From: a virus
Virus record (IMG/VR): IMGVR_UViG_3300044703_000050
Coordinates: 1 to 57,725 of that record
Strand: one strand, 5' to 3'
Length of the DNA stretch: 57,725 nucleotides
The notes below the pieces were generated by a model that had not been told where the DNA came from, made no database searches, and saw nothing but the letters and a program-made list of their open reading frames with translations. The translations under genes and the position numbers were made by a program. The stretch's first letter is position 1; each line of letters starts with the position of its first letter. This document shows positions 27,989 through 36,263 of the stretch, one piece after another.

Positions 27989-29925
27989 TGCAGCTCGAGG
28001 TCGCCGCGTCCGAAGGCCGCAGCGTCGCGCGCCGCAAAAGCAGCGCCGACGAGAACCGATCGCAGTTCCTCCCGGTCGAGACTCTGCGCCGCCAATACCT
28101 CGACTATCTCACCTGCAAGGTCGCCGAGATCGAGGAGGCGAAGGAGGCGCGGCGCTATTACCACGGCGCCCACTACACCCCCGACGAAATCCGCGTCCTG
28201 CGCGCGCGCCGGCAGCCGCCGGTGGTGTGGAATCGCATCGCCCGCAAAATCAACGGCATCGTCGGCGTGGTGCAGAAGCAGCGCCGCGACCCGAAAGCCT
28301 TCCCGACCAAGCCGAAGGGCGAGGCCGGCGCCGAGATCGCGACCCAGACCATCCGCACGGTGCTCGACGGCAACGACTGGGAGACCCGCGACGAGTTTTG
28401 CCTGCGCCAGGCGGCGACCGAGGGCATCGGCGGCATCGAGCTGCGTCTGGTCGCGGGCGACCAGGGCGACCCCGACATCGAAATGTGGGAGGTGTTCGGC
28501 GACGACTTCTTCTACCAGCCCACTTCCGTCCGCTTCGACTTTTCAGACGCCCGCTACAAAGGAATCGCCAAGTGGGTCGACGTCGACGAGGCGGTCGAGC
28601 TCTTTCCCGACCGGGAAGAACTGATCCGCGGGCTGATCGAGTCCGGCTCCGACCTCACCACCAACGCCGACCGCGAATACAAGTGGATCAACACCACCAC
28701 GAAGCGCGTGCGGCTGATCGAGCACTGGTATAAGCACCGCGGCGTGTGGTGTTGGGCCTTCTACATCTCCAATCAGCTGCTGGAGGAGGGTGTCTCCCCG
28801 TTCAAGGACGAGCGCCGGCGCACCATCGCGCGCTTCATCATGTTCCGCGCCGCGGTCGACCAGGACGGCGACACCTACGGCTTTGTGCGCAACTTCAAGG
28901 GCCCGCAGGACGAGCTCAATCAGAGCCGCTCGAAGAGCAATCATGTCGCCAATTCCCGCCGGCTGATCGCCGACAAGGGGGCGGTTGACGACGTCGAAAC
29001 CGCGCGGCGGGAATGGGCGCGGCCTGACGGCTACATCGAGAAGAATCCCGGCAAGGAGATCGCGCCGGATAACACTACCGCCGATCTCGCCGCGCAGCTG
29101 CAGCGCGCGCAGACCGCGGCCGACGAGATCGAGAACTTCGCCAATACCAACATCGCCAACATGACCGACGGCGCGGTCGGCAACCTGTCGGGCGTCGCCA
29201 TCAACCTCCTGACCCAGCCAGGCCTCGCCGAGCTCGGGCCTTTCATCAAGGCCTATCGCGGCTGGAAGCTGCGGGTCTATCGCGCGGTCTTCAATCTTGC
29301 CCAGCAGTATTGGACGTCGGAGCGCTGGGTGCGGGTGACCGACGACGAGGACGTCGCTCATTTCATCCAGATCAACGGGCTCGACCTCGACGACTACGGC
29401 CGGCCGGCGATGGTCAATTACCTCGGCGCCCTCGACGTCGACATCAAGCTCGACGAAGGCCCCGACGAAGTGACGCAAATGCAGGATACCTACGACGTGA
29501 TCAAAAATGATCCGGCGGTGCCTGCCCAGGTCAAGATCGCGGTGGCGCCGATCCAGGGCAGCGTCAAGAAGCGCATCCTCGCCATGCTGCAGCCGCCGGT
29601 CGATCCGGCGCAGGCGATCATGAAGCGGCTCGCGCTCGAAGGCGCCTCCGCAGAGAACGAGAGCGAGCGGGCCCGCGCCGAGGAACGCCGCGCGCGTGCG
29701 GTGAAGGATGCCGCCGGTGCGGCCGCGCTGGTCGTCAAGGCCGGGCTCAACGGCGCCGAGGCCTACAAGGCCTCGATCGAAGCCGGGCAGGGCGGCGACA
29801 ACGGGCCGGGCGCTATCCAAGGCTTGCCCGACCAGGCACCGGGGCCAGGCGGTGCGCCCACTGCAGCGCCGATGCCGATGATCGCTCCGCCGGCGCCGCA
29901 GTTCCCGTTACCGTTCGGACCGTAG
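27988..29925 (+). CDS. P22-like portal protein (645 aa)
   Basis: Forms the dodecameric portal at one capsid vertex. The segments NGIVGVVQKQRRDPKAFP, FGDDFFYQPTSVRFDF and NRSLSGVAIN-like NLSGVAINLLTQPGLAELG, followed by a GWKLRVYRAVFNLAQQYW helix, fit the P22 gp1 family. The C-terminus is Pro/Ala/Gln-rich, perhaps the barrel end. It is 80 residues shorter than P22 gp1 (725). It follows a TGATG overlap. Confidence 0.9.
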   Translation: MQLEVAASEGRSVARRKSSADENRSQFLPVETLRRQYLDYLTCKVAEIEEAKEARRYYHGAHYTPDEIRVLRARRQPPVVWNRIARKINGIVGVVQKQRRDPKAFPTKPKGEAGAEIATQTIRTVLDGNDWETRDEFCLRQAATEGIGGIELRLVAGDQGDPDIEMWEVFGDDFFYQPTSVRFDFSDARYKGIAKWVDVDEAVELFPDREELIRGLIESGSDLTTNADREYKWINTTTKRVRLIEHWYKHRGVWCWAFYISNQLLEEGVSPFKDERRRTIARFIMFRAAVDQDGDTYGFVRNFKGPQDELNQSRSKSNHVANSRRLIADKGAVDDVETARREWARPDGYIEKNPGKEIAPDNTTADLAAQLQRAQTAADEIENFANTNIANMTDGAVGNLSGVAINLLTQPGLAELGPFIKAYRGWKLRVYRAVFNLAQQYWTSERWVRVTDDEDVAHFIQINGLDLDDYGRPAMVNYLGALDVDIKLDEGPDEVTQMQDTYDVIKNDPAVPAQVKIAVAPIQGSVKKRILAMLQPPVDPAQAIMKRLALEGASAENESERARAEERRARAVKDAAGAAALVVKAGLNGAEAYKASIEAGQGGDNGPGAIQGLPDQAPGPGGAPTAAPMPMIAPPAPQFPLPFGP

Positions 29926-29980
29926 GGAAAAACCCAAACAATGAAATCCAGTAGTGCGCTCCCCTGCGTTGGAGACTCCT

Positions 29981-30502
29981 ATGTCAAATGATCTCGGACC
30001 GGCCAACGCGCCTAATCAGCTTTCAATCTTAGCTGCTATCCAGGCGCTGTTGAGCAATATGACCATCGCCGCCGGCTCTGCCATCATCGGGAAGGTCGGG
30101 ATCGACCAGACCGCCGGACAGAACGAAGTTATTCCGAACGCATCCGCGAGAGCGGGCGGCGTGCCATCGACGGCGCGGTTTGCTTCGGCAGCGGCCTCGA
30201 CCAACGCCACGCTGGTCAAGGGCAGCGCCGGTCGCATTTATCAGGCCAGTGGCAAGAACAACGCTGCCTATGACGTGTTCCTCGTGCTGTACGACAGCGC
30301 AGCCAGCCCGCCCGTGCCGGGCACCACCACAATTCGCAAGAAGATCGTCTGCCCCGCCGGTCAAGCCTTCGTCTATGACTGGCCGTCCGGCCTCTCGTTC
30401 GCGACCGGCATTGGCTACGCCTTCACCAAGTTGGTGGCGGACGCCGACACGACGGTGCTGGTCGCAGCCGATATCACCGGCTTCAATCTGGACTACGCGT
30501 GA
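29981..30502 (+). CDS. Virion-associated beta-sandwich-like protein (173 aa)
   Basis: GGAG stands before ATG 29981. After a short N-terminus the body (ATLVKGSAGRIYQASGKNNA, then AYDVFLVLYDSAASPPVPGT and FDWPSGLSFATGIGYAFTKL-like segments) resembles small phage structural proteins with an LYDxAxxPxxGT...FATGIAY pattern. Likely a capsid decoration or fibre-associated protein, by position between portal and scaffold. Confidence 0.6.
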   Translation: MSNDLGPANAPNQLSILAAIQALLSNMTIAAGSAIIGKVGIDQTAGQNEVIPNASARAGGVPSTARFASAAASTNATLVKGSAGRIYQASGKNNAAYDVFLVLYDSAASPPVPGTTTIRKKIVCPAGQAFVYDWPSGLSFATGIGYAFTKLVADADTTVLVAADITGFNLDYA

Positions 30503-30918
30503 TGTCGGGGTTCTCCAGGCCACCCCTCCCGTCCGTCACTCAGACCGTGGCCGCCGGCAGCGCTGTAGCCCTCACCAACGGCACCGGGAAAAGTGTCGCC
30601 AGCATCACCCTCACGCCCGGCACCTGGCTCCTCTTCGGGGCCGTAGGGTTCATCTACGCGGCCAACACGAGCTCAACACGCCTCCTTACCTCGTTATCCG
30701 CAACGGACAACGGCATCGATACCACCCCGGGCTTCTGGTTCAACGAGTTCACGGCAGCCCTCGTGCCAGGAGCGGGAAACCACCAGCACCGCCCGGTCGG
30801 TCCCGTCGTGGTGACGGTGACGGTCAACACCCCGTACTACCTCATCGCCATGGCGGCGTTCACGGTCGATGTGCTTACCGCATGCGGCGAGATCACGGCC
30901 GTCCGCATCGCCCCATGA
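30502..30918 (+). CDS. Virion-associated protein (138 aa)
   Basis: ATG 30502 forms a TGATG overlap with the previous gene. The repeats SITLTPGTWLLFGAVGFIYA and YYLIAMAAFTVDVLTACGEI are common in phage decoration or fibre proteins with a jelly-roll-like fold. Probably acts with the preceding protein. Confidence 0.6.
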   Translation: MSGFSRPPLPSVTQTVAAGSAVALTNGTGKSVASITLTPGTWLLFGAVGFIYAANTSSTRLLTSLSATDNGIDTTPGFWFNEFTAALVPGAGNHQHRPVGPVVVTVTVNTPYYLIAMAAFTVDVLTACGEITAVRIAP

Positions 30919-31194
30919 AGTATCCCGGGCTGAGCAACCTTTTCATCCGCGCCTGACGATACGGGCGCGAAATCGACGGCCTGTTTCAGGTGGCCGCCAC
31001 GCCCTAACCCCTCTCCCTCACCCCTCATAGGAGGGAGATTATCGAGTTTCGTCCGCGCCTGACGACACAGACGCAGCCGCCCGCTCGCGGTTCTGCAAGA
31101 GCGCTCGTCCGCCCCACGATACGGGGCACCGCCACGTCCGGCGTCAAGGGACGTTTTCCGTAGTCACAACGACACTGTGAAGGACTGACTGACA
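30919..31194. other. Gene-free stretch before the scaffold gene
   Basis: No supported gene. TCTCCCTC and GAGGGAGA form an inverted repeat around 31012-31040. The phrase TCCGCGCCTGACGAYAC occurs twice (about 30947 and 31050), and CGATACGGG occurs twice. A late promoter or transcript-processing site may lie here, but no consensus is visible. Confidence 0.5.
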
Positions 31195-32316
31195 ATGGCT
31201 CAGAACGAGGACCAATTGCTGAAGGGTGCTATCGACGCAACGCAGAAAGAGATTTTTGCCGACGTGTTCGATAACGACGAAGCCGTCTTGGATGAAACCG
31301 GTGATCGTTCCATCGAAGAGATGGGCGATGGCTTGGAAGGTCAGGTCGAAGAGGATGAGGCGGGCGACGAGGCCGAGGACGCCGGGAAAGGCGTTGACGC
31401 CAAGGACGATGCCGAGACCAAAGACGATAAGGCCGCGGGTGACAAAGACCCGAACGACAAGACGGCGCGGGACGACAAGGGCAAGTTCACCACCAAGGAC
31501 GAGAAGGCCGAACCGGAGAAGGGGACCCAACCAGACCCCAAGGCCGGCAAGGATCATCGCGTACCGGTCGGTGAGCTGAAGAGCGAGCGCTCACAGCGCC
31601 AGGCGGCCGAGGAACGAGCGACAAAGGCCGAAGAACGCGCCGCGGCTGCAGAAGCCAAGGCGCAGGACGAGGTCGCCAAGCTCAACGCCAAGCTGGACGG
31701 TGTTCTCGCCGCACAGCGGCAGCCGCCACAGCCGGCCAAGACCGAAGAGGCCAAGACACCCGAACGCCCCGACATGTTCGCCGATCCGGAAGGATACGCG
31801 AAATGGGTCGAGGACCGGGCCAACGAACGGGTCGCTACGGTCGAGCGAAACATCTCCCAACGCTTTATTGAGCAGAGCTTTGCTCTCGCCCATGACGCGC
31901 ACAAGGAGGTCTTCGAGAAGGCCCATGCGGAGCTTACTTCCCTCAACCCGAAGAACCCCGCAGACGTCATCACGGTCCGCAACATCGCCAACGCGCCCAA
32001 TCCGGGCGCCGCGCTGATGAAGTGGCACCGCAATCGCGAGACCCTGCGCGAGGTCGGCCCCGATCCCGCCGCCTTCAAGCAGAAGCTCGCCGACGACACC
32101 CGTGCGGCCCTCATGAAAGACCCGGAATTCCGCAAGCAGCTCCTCGAGGACCTGCGCGCGGAGGCCACCGGGGGAGCCAACAGCGGCGATCCTGCTCGAA
32201 CCATCACGCGCCTGCCGAAATCCCTCAACGGCGCCGCCGGTAGCGGCTCCAACCAGGACGCCGTCTTCGACGGCTCGCAGCGCGCCATCTTCGACAACGT
32301 CTTCGCAGACCAGTAA
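31195..32316 (+). CDS. Scaffold protein, P22 gp8-like (373 aa)
   Basis: Acidic N-terminal half (EEDEAGDEAEDAGKG and many Lys/Asp), a central coiled coil (RQAAEERATKAEERAAAAEA), and a C-terminal end SQRAIFDNVFADQ, the usual scaffold pattern that binds the coat. It precedes the coat gene. A terminator follows. Length exceeds P22 gp8 (303). Confidence 0.8.
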   Translation: MAQNEDQLLKGAIDATQKEIFADVFDNDEAVLDETGDRSIEEMGDGLEGQVEEDEAGDEAEDAGKGVDAKDDAETKDDKAAGDKDPNDKTARDDKGKFTTKDEKAEPEKGTQPDPKAGKDHRVPVGELKSERSQRQAAEERATKAEERAAAAEAKAQDEVAKLNAKLDGVLAAQRQPPQPAKTEEAKTPERPDMFADPEGYAKWVEDRANERVATVERNISQRFIEQSFALAHDAHKEVFEKAHAELTSLNPKNPADVITVRNIANAPNPGAALMKWHRNRETLREVGPDPAAFKQKLADDTRAALMKDPEFRKQLLEDLRAEATGGANSGDPARTITRLPKSLNGAAGSGSNQDAVFDGSQRAIFDNVFADQ

Positions 32317-32346
32317 TCGCGCCACCCGCTTCGGCCAAACCAAATG

Positions 32347-32369
32347 ACCCGCCGCAAGGCGGGTTTTTT
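32347..32369 (+). terminator. Intrinsic terminator between scaffold and coat
   Basis: ACCCGCC-GCAA-GGCGGGT followed by TTTTT. It would lower read-through into the coat gene unless an additional promoter exists downstream, or acts as a processing/stability hairpin for the scaffold message. Confidence 0.85.
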
Positions 32370-32416
32370 GTTGGGCGGACGGCTGCGCGCGACCCATCAC
32401 AGAAAGGGTCACGGCC

Positions 32417-33562
32417 ATGGCCGCCACCGCTACGAGTTCCAACAACAAGCTGATCAAGTTCAGCACTGACATCACGCGGGAATTCATCCGCGAGAACCCG
32501 CTGTCGCCCTACATGGGCCCGGGGATGACCAACATCATCCGGGTCATCAACGACCTCAAGCCCGGCGGCGAGCAGATCAACGTCCCGCTGATCGCGCGTC
32601 TGAAGAACACCGGCGTCGGCTCCGGCACGTTGCGCGGCAACGAAGAGGCGATCGACAACTATGGCTGCCGCGGCTGGATCGACTGGGCGCGCAACGCCAT
32701 CACGGTCACCAAGGCCGAGCAGCACAAGTCCTCGATCGACTTGTGGGCGCAGAACAAGCCGCTCCTGGCCGACTGGGGCAAGGAGCTGCAGCTGTTCGAG
32801 ATGGTGGATGCGTTCTACGCGCTGCCGTCGGAAACGGCGCCCGCCGGCCTCGGCTCCGCCGCCGGCCAGCGCGTCAACGGCATCCTGTTCGATGCAGCGA
32901 CCGCAGGCCAGCGCAACACCTGGGTCACCGACAACGCCGATCGCGTGCTGTTCGGCAATGCCGGCTCCAACCTCGTCGCGGGCAACTTCGCCTCGAGCTG
33001 CGCCAACGTCACCAACGCGATGACGCTGTCGGCCGCCATCATCACCCGCATCAAGCGGGCGGCGCGCAAGGCCAATCCGCGCATCAAGCCCTACAAGACC
33101 AAGAACGGCCGCGAATACTACGTGTTCCTGGTCGGCCAGGAGCAGTTCCGCGACTGCCAGAACGACACCACCATCATCACTGCCAACACCCAGGCGCGGG
33201 CGCGTGAAGGCGATGCGATCAACAAGAACCCGCTCTTCCAGGATGGTGACCTCCTCTACAACGGCGTCATCATCCGCGAGAACGTCGAGCAGTCGATCCG
33301 GCTGCCCACGTTCTACAAGACCGCGGGCTCGGGCAACGTGCAGATCGCGCCCGGGTTCTTCTGCGGACAGTCGGCGCTGGCGTGGCTCTGGGGCCAGGCT
33401 GCGTTGCCGACCTTCCTCAAGGAGGATGATTACGGCTTCATCCGCGGCACCGGCGTCGAGCTCGCCTACGGCATCATGAAGATCGCCAAGAAGAACCCGG
33501 CCGGCAACCTCAAGGAGTGGGGCGTGTTCACTTGGTTCGGCGCGGCGATCGCCGACACTTAA
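32417..33562 (+). CDS. Major capsid protein (N4 gp56 / DUF4043-like, 381 aa)
   Basis: The segments FIRENPLSPYMGPGMTNIIR, then INVPLIARLKNTGVGSGTLR and GNEEAIDNYGCRGWIDWARN are typical of the N4 gp56/DUF4043 coat family. The end (ELAYGIMKIAKKNPAGNLKE followed by WGVFTWFGAAIADT) also matches. It comes after scaffold and is the most strongly expected late product. ATG 32417. Confidence 0.85.
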   Translation: MAATATSSNNKLIKFSTDITREFIRENPLSPYMGPGMTNIIRVINDLKPGGEQINVPLIARLKNTGVGSGTLRGNEEAIDNYGCRGWIDWARNAITVTKAEQHKSSIDLWAQNKPLLADWGKELQLFEMVDAFYALPSETAPAGLGSAAGQRVNGILFDAATAGQRNTWVTDNADRVLFGNAGSNLVAGNFASSCANVTNAMTLSAAIITRIKRAARKANPRIKPYKTKNGREYYVFLVGQEQFRDCQNDTTIITANTQARAREGDAINKNPLFQDGDLLYNGVIIRENVEQSIRLPTFYKTAGSGNVQIAPGFFCGQSALAWLWGQAALPTFLKEDDYGFIRGTGVELAYGIMKIAKKNPAGNLKEWGVFTWFGAAIADT

Positions 33563-33585
33563 GCCCTGAAGGCTCTGATCAAACG

Positions 33586-33611
33586 GCGCGGCGGGAATCC
33601 TCTCGCCGCGC
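33586..33611 (+). terminator. Hairpin after the coat gene
   Basis: GCGCGGCG and CGCCGCGC pair exactly around ten bases and are followed by TTTCCC. Possibly a weak terminator or a stabilising 3' hairpin of the coat message. Confidence 0.5.
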
Positions 33612-33654
33612 TTTCCCGCTTCAAATCCTGATCATCGGCCCAAGGAGGCCAACC

Positions 33655-34137
33655 ATGAAACGCATCCTCGCGGCTCTTGCCGCATTGTTCCTCGTCGGGA
33701 CGAGTGCCGCCTTGGCGATCTCGCCCCTCATCGGCAATGCCACGCCGGCGACCCGGCAGCTGCCGATGCAGCTGGTTCATACCTACCGCGCCACGGTCAA
33801 CTTCAACGATCCGACGATCTCGTCTGCGATCCAGTTCGGCTCGCTGCCGGCTGGCTCTTCCATCGTCGCCGTGCAAGTCGAGATCGTCACGGCGTTCAAC
33901 GCCGCCACCACCAACGTGCTGACCTTCGGCACCACCACCACGGCGACCGAGCTGGTCAACGCCGGCGACCTCAACGAGGCCGCGACCGGCGTGACCAGCG
34001 TCACGCGCGGGCTCGGCCAGTCGCTCACTGCCTCGGCCGATACTGGGCTCTACGCCAAGTACACGCAGACCGGCACGGCGGCGACGGCCGGCAAGGCCAT
34101 CGTCACCATCCAGTACATCCCCAACAACGATCAGTAA
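33655..34137 (+). CDS. Virion-type protein with signal peptide (160 aa)
   Basis: AAGGAGG precedes ATG 33655. The N-terminus MKRILAALAALFLVGTSAAL with A after it is a standard Sec signal peptide, cleavage expected near residue 21. The mature part (RATVNFNDPTISSAIQFGSL, then LPAGSSIVAVQVEIVTAFNA) is beta-rich and repeats a pattern I know from rhizobial prophages. Position after the coat suggests a decoration protein, yet the signal peptide would export it. An inverted repeat covers its stop (34136-34154). Confidence 0.7.
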   Translation: MKRILAALAALFLVGTSAALAISPLIGNATPATRQLPMQLVHTYRATVNFNDPTISSAIQFGSLPAGSSIVAVQVEIVTAFNAATTNVLTFGTTTTATELVNAGDLNEAATGVTSVTRGLGQSLTASADTGLYAKYTQTGTAATAGKAIVTIQYIPNNDQ

Positions 34138-34199
34138 GGCGCCCCGCGCGCCTTCCCGCTGCTCGTCCTCAAATCCAGGCCCAAGGAGGGCCAATCAAC

Positions 34200-34775
34200 A
34201 TGCTGAAGAAACTTCTGGCGGCCGCGGCCGCGCTCGCCGTGACCGCCGCGATCGCCGCGGCGGCTACATTCGCGATCGACGGCGGGCAGCCGGTGCTGCC
34301 GGGCAATGCGGGCCCGACCGTATTCCACTCCGGCGGCGCCACTCCGGTCGCCGTTTCAAGCGGCACCGATGCGACCGCCGTCAACACCGAAACCTACATC
34401 GTCGAGGTGTTCGTGCCGGCGAACGCGACGCTCACCGGCGTGTCGGTCCTGCATCTGGCGACCTCGACCGGCAACGTGCAGTTCTCGCTCGCCGATTCCG
34501 CCGGCGTGCCGATCGCTGCGGCGGTTACGGCCTCGACCGCGGCCACCGGCTCGGCCGCCTACCAGAAGGTGCCGTTCGCGGTCGCGTATGCCGCCAAGGG
34601 CCCCGCGAAATACTTCATCCTGATGCAGAACAGCGGCAGCAACCATTACCGGGCGCACGCGCTCGGCAATTTCGGGGCGGCCAAGAAGACCGGCGAGACC
34701 TACGGCACGTTCACCACGGTGACGCCGCCGACCACGTTCACCGCCGATCTCGGCCCGATCGCCGACGTCTACTGA
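34200..34775 (+). CDS. Virion-type protein with signal peptide (191 aa)
   Basis: GGAGGG precedes ATG 34200. The N-terminus MLKKLLAAAAALAVTAAIAA is a signal peptide. The mature part is a beta-rich Thr/Val/Ala protein (TYIVEVFVPANATLTGVSVL, then HLATSTGNVQFSLADSAGVP). It follows the similar gene at 33655, separated by about 60 bases. Together they may be secreted or membrane-crossing surface proteins (inference). Confidence 0.65.
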   Translation: MLKKLLAAAAALAVTAAIAAAATFAIDGGQPVLPGNAGPTVFHSGGATPVAVSSGTDATAVNTETYIVEVFVPANATLTGVSVLHLATSTGNVQFSLADSAGVPIAAAVTASTAATGSAAYQKVPFAVAYAAKGPAKYFILMQNSGSNHYRAHALGNFGAAKKTGETYGTFTTVTPPTTFTADLGPIADVY

Positions 34776-34793
34776 CCACCACACCAACCCCTG

Positions 34794-34826
34794 GAGCGGC
34801 GGCTGGCGACAATCCAGCCGCCGCTC
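34794..34826 (+). terminator. 13-bp perfect hairpin
   Basis: GAGCGGCGGCTGG (34794-34806) and CCAGCCGCCGCTC (34814-34826) pair exactly around seven bases. There is no T-run. Very stable; probably an RNA stability or termination element after the two exported-protein genes. Confidence 0.6.
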
Positions 34827-34867
34827 TTCAGCGCCTGACCGGCGCCTTACATCAGAGGAATGACCCT

Positions 34868-35308
34868 ATGGCGAAGAAACCCGAGGCGGCCCTCAATCTC
34901 AAGCCCGGCGACGACGTCGAGAAACGTCCGCTCGTGACCTATGTGCCGCAGTCGGGCGATCCGGCCGAGGTGACCTGGAACAGCCACGTCTTCAAGGCCA
35001 ACATCCCGCGCACCGTCAACGTGCCGGGCATGGTCGAGCAGGCCCGCGGCAATCCCTGGTTCCGGGTCGGCGACGAGGAGAGGGCGCAGGCGTCGTCGGT
35101 GACGGACAGGCCGAAGACCGCCGAGGAATACCGCGCCTATGCGCTCGCCTGGATCATGGCGGCGCCAAGCTCGGCCGAGCTCGCCAAACGCTGGGACGAC
35201 GAGGCGGCGCTGCGTGCCGAGGTCGAGGCCGGCACCGACGACGAGGAATATCTCGCGCAGTTCTTCAACGTGAAGTTCGACCAACTGAAGAAGGTCGAGG
35301 CCGACTGA
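34868..35308 (+). CDS. Head-tail region protein (146 aa)
   Basis: Starts ATG 34868, followed by an acidic protein containing LVTYVPQSGDPAEVTWNSHV, then FKANIPRTVNVPGMVEQARG and a helical end. Typical of small structural proteins between coat and tail accessory genes. Ends one base before the next start. Not assigned. Confidence 0.6.
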   Translation: MAKKPEAALNLKPGDDVEKRPLVTYVPQSGDPAEVTWNSHVFKANIPRTVNVPGMVEQARGNPWFRVGDEERAQASSVTDRPKTAEEYRAYALAWIMAAPSSAELAKRWDDEAALRAEVEAGTDDEEYLAQFFNVKFDQLKKVEAD

Positions 35309-35309
35309 T

Positions 35310-36263
35310 ATGGCCAAGACCCGCGCCGATCTGGCCAGCGATGCGCTGAGCAATCTCGGCATCGTCATCCTGGCGGACGGCGCACCCACCCGCACCCGCG
35401 CCGACTGGGTCAATGAGACCCTGTACCTCCTTGGGGTTATCCGGCAGACGGATACGTCGGCAGTGCGCACGCGTTCCGAGCTTGTCAACAACGTCGCCTT
35501 CATCCTCGGCCCGGGCGAGGTCGGACAGGCGCTCAATGCCGACGACTATGCGGCGATCGATATGCGCTTCGACACCGTCATCGGCGACCTCAACGCTCGT
35601 GCGATCGCGACCATCGGGAATGCCAACGCCATTCCGGGCGCCTGGTTCGACGCGCTATCCGCGATCGTCGCCAACGTCTGCAAGGAGAAATACGGCGTCA
35701 CCGGCGACGAGGCGACGAAGCTGCAGGCCGAGGCCGCGCTAGCCGAGGGCAAGCTCAAGACGCTGACCCGGACTGGGCTCGTCGATGAGGTCTTGCCCTC
35801 CATCGTCGGCGACCTCAACGCTCGCTCCATCGCCACCGTTGCCGACCTCGGCGCCATTCCGGGCGCCTGGTTACCCTCACTTGCCGACATCGCGGCCGAG
35901 TTCGTCAAGGGCCGCTTTGGCGTGTCGCCGGAACGCTCGCTGGAACTGACCGCGCGCGCCCAGGCGGCCGAGCGCAAGCTCAAGGCCATGACGCGCGCCT
36001 ACCTTGTCGACCGCAACATCGACGCAATCCTTGCCGATCTCGCGGCGCGCGACATCGTCTATCTGGTCGATCAGAGCGACATTCCCGACGAGTGGTATTT
36101 TCATCTCGCCGCCATCGTGGCCGATCGCTGCAAGGGTAAGTTCGAGCTCGATCCCTTGACGCTGCAGCGGGTGTCGACCGACGGCGCGCAGGCCCTGATG
36201 GATCTGCGCGAATTGACCCGCGGACGGCCGAGCTATCTGCCGCAACAGACGAGCTATTTCTGA
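35310..36263 (+). CDS. Tail accessory factor (P22 gp4-like) with triplicated domains (317 aa)
   Basis: Three C-terminal repeats of about 70 residues (84-154, 160-228, 235-304) share GDLNARxIATxxxxxAIPGA and a helical ...KLKTLTR/KLKAMTR/DLRELTR end. The N-terminus has three further units starting at residues 4, 29 and 54 (TRADLASDALSNLGI, TRADWVNETLYLLGV, TRSELVNNVAFILGP), exactly 25 residues apart. P22 gp4 (166 residues), which plugs the portal after packaging, is the nearest family by position and pattern. Nearly twice as long as gp4. Confidence 0.75.
   Translation: MAKTRADLASDALSNLGIVILADGAPTRTRADWVNETLYLLGVIRQTDTSAVRTRSELVNNVAFILGPGEVGQALNADDYAAIDMRFDTVIGDLNARAIATIGNANAIPGAWFDALSAIVANVCKEKYGVTGDEATKLQAEAALAEGKLKTLTRTGLVDEVLPSIVGDLNARSIATVADLGAIPGAWLPSLADIAAEFVKGRFGVSPERSLELTARAQAAERKLKAMTRAYLVDRNIDAILADLAARDIVYLVDQSDIPDEWYFHLAAIVADRCKGKFELDPLTLQRVSTDGAQALMDLRELTRGRPSYLPQQTSYF

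Noticed and set aside
28543-29820. Leftward 425-aa frame
   Set aside because: Antisense shadow of the portal gene.
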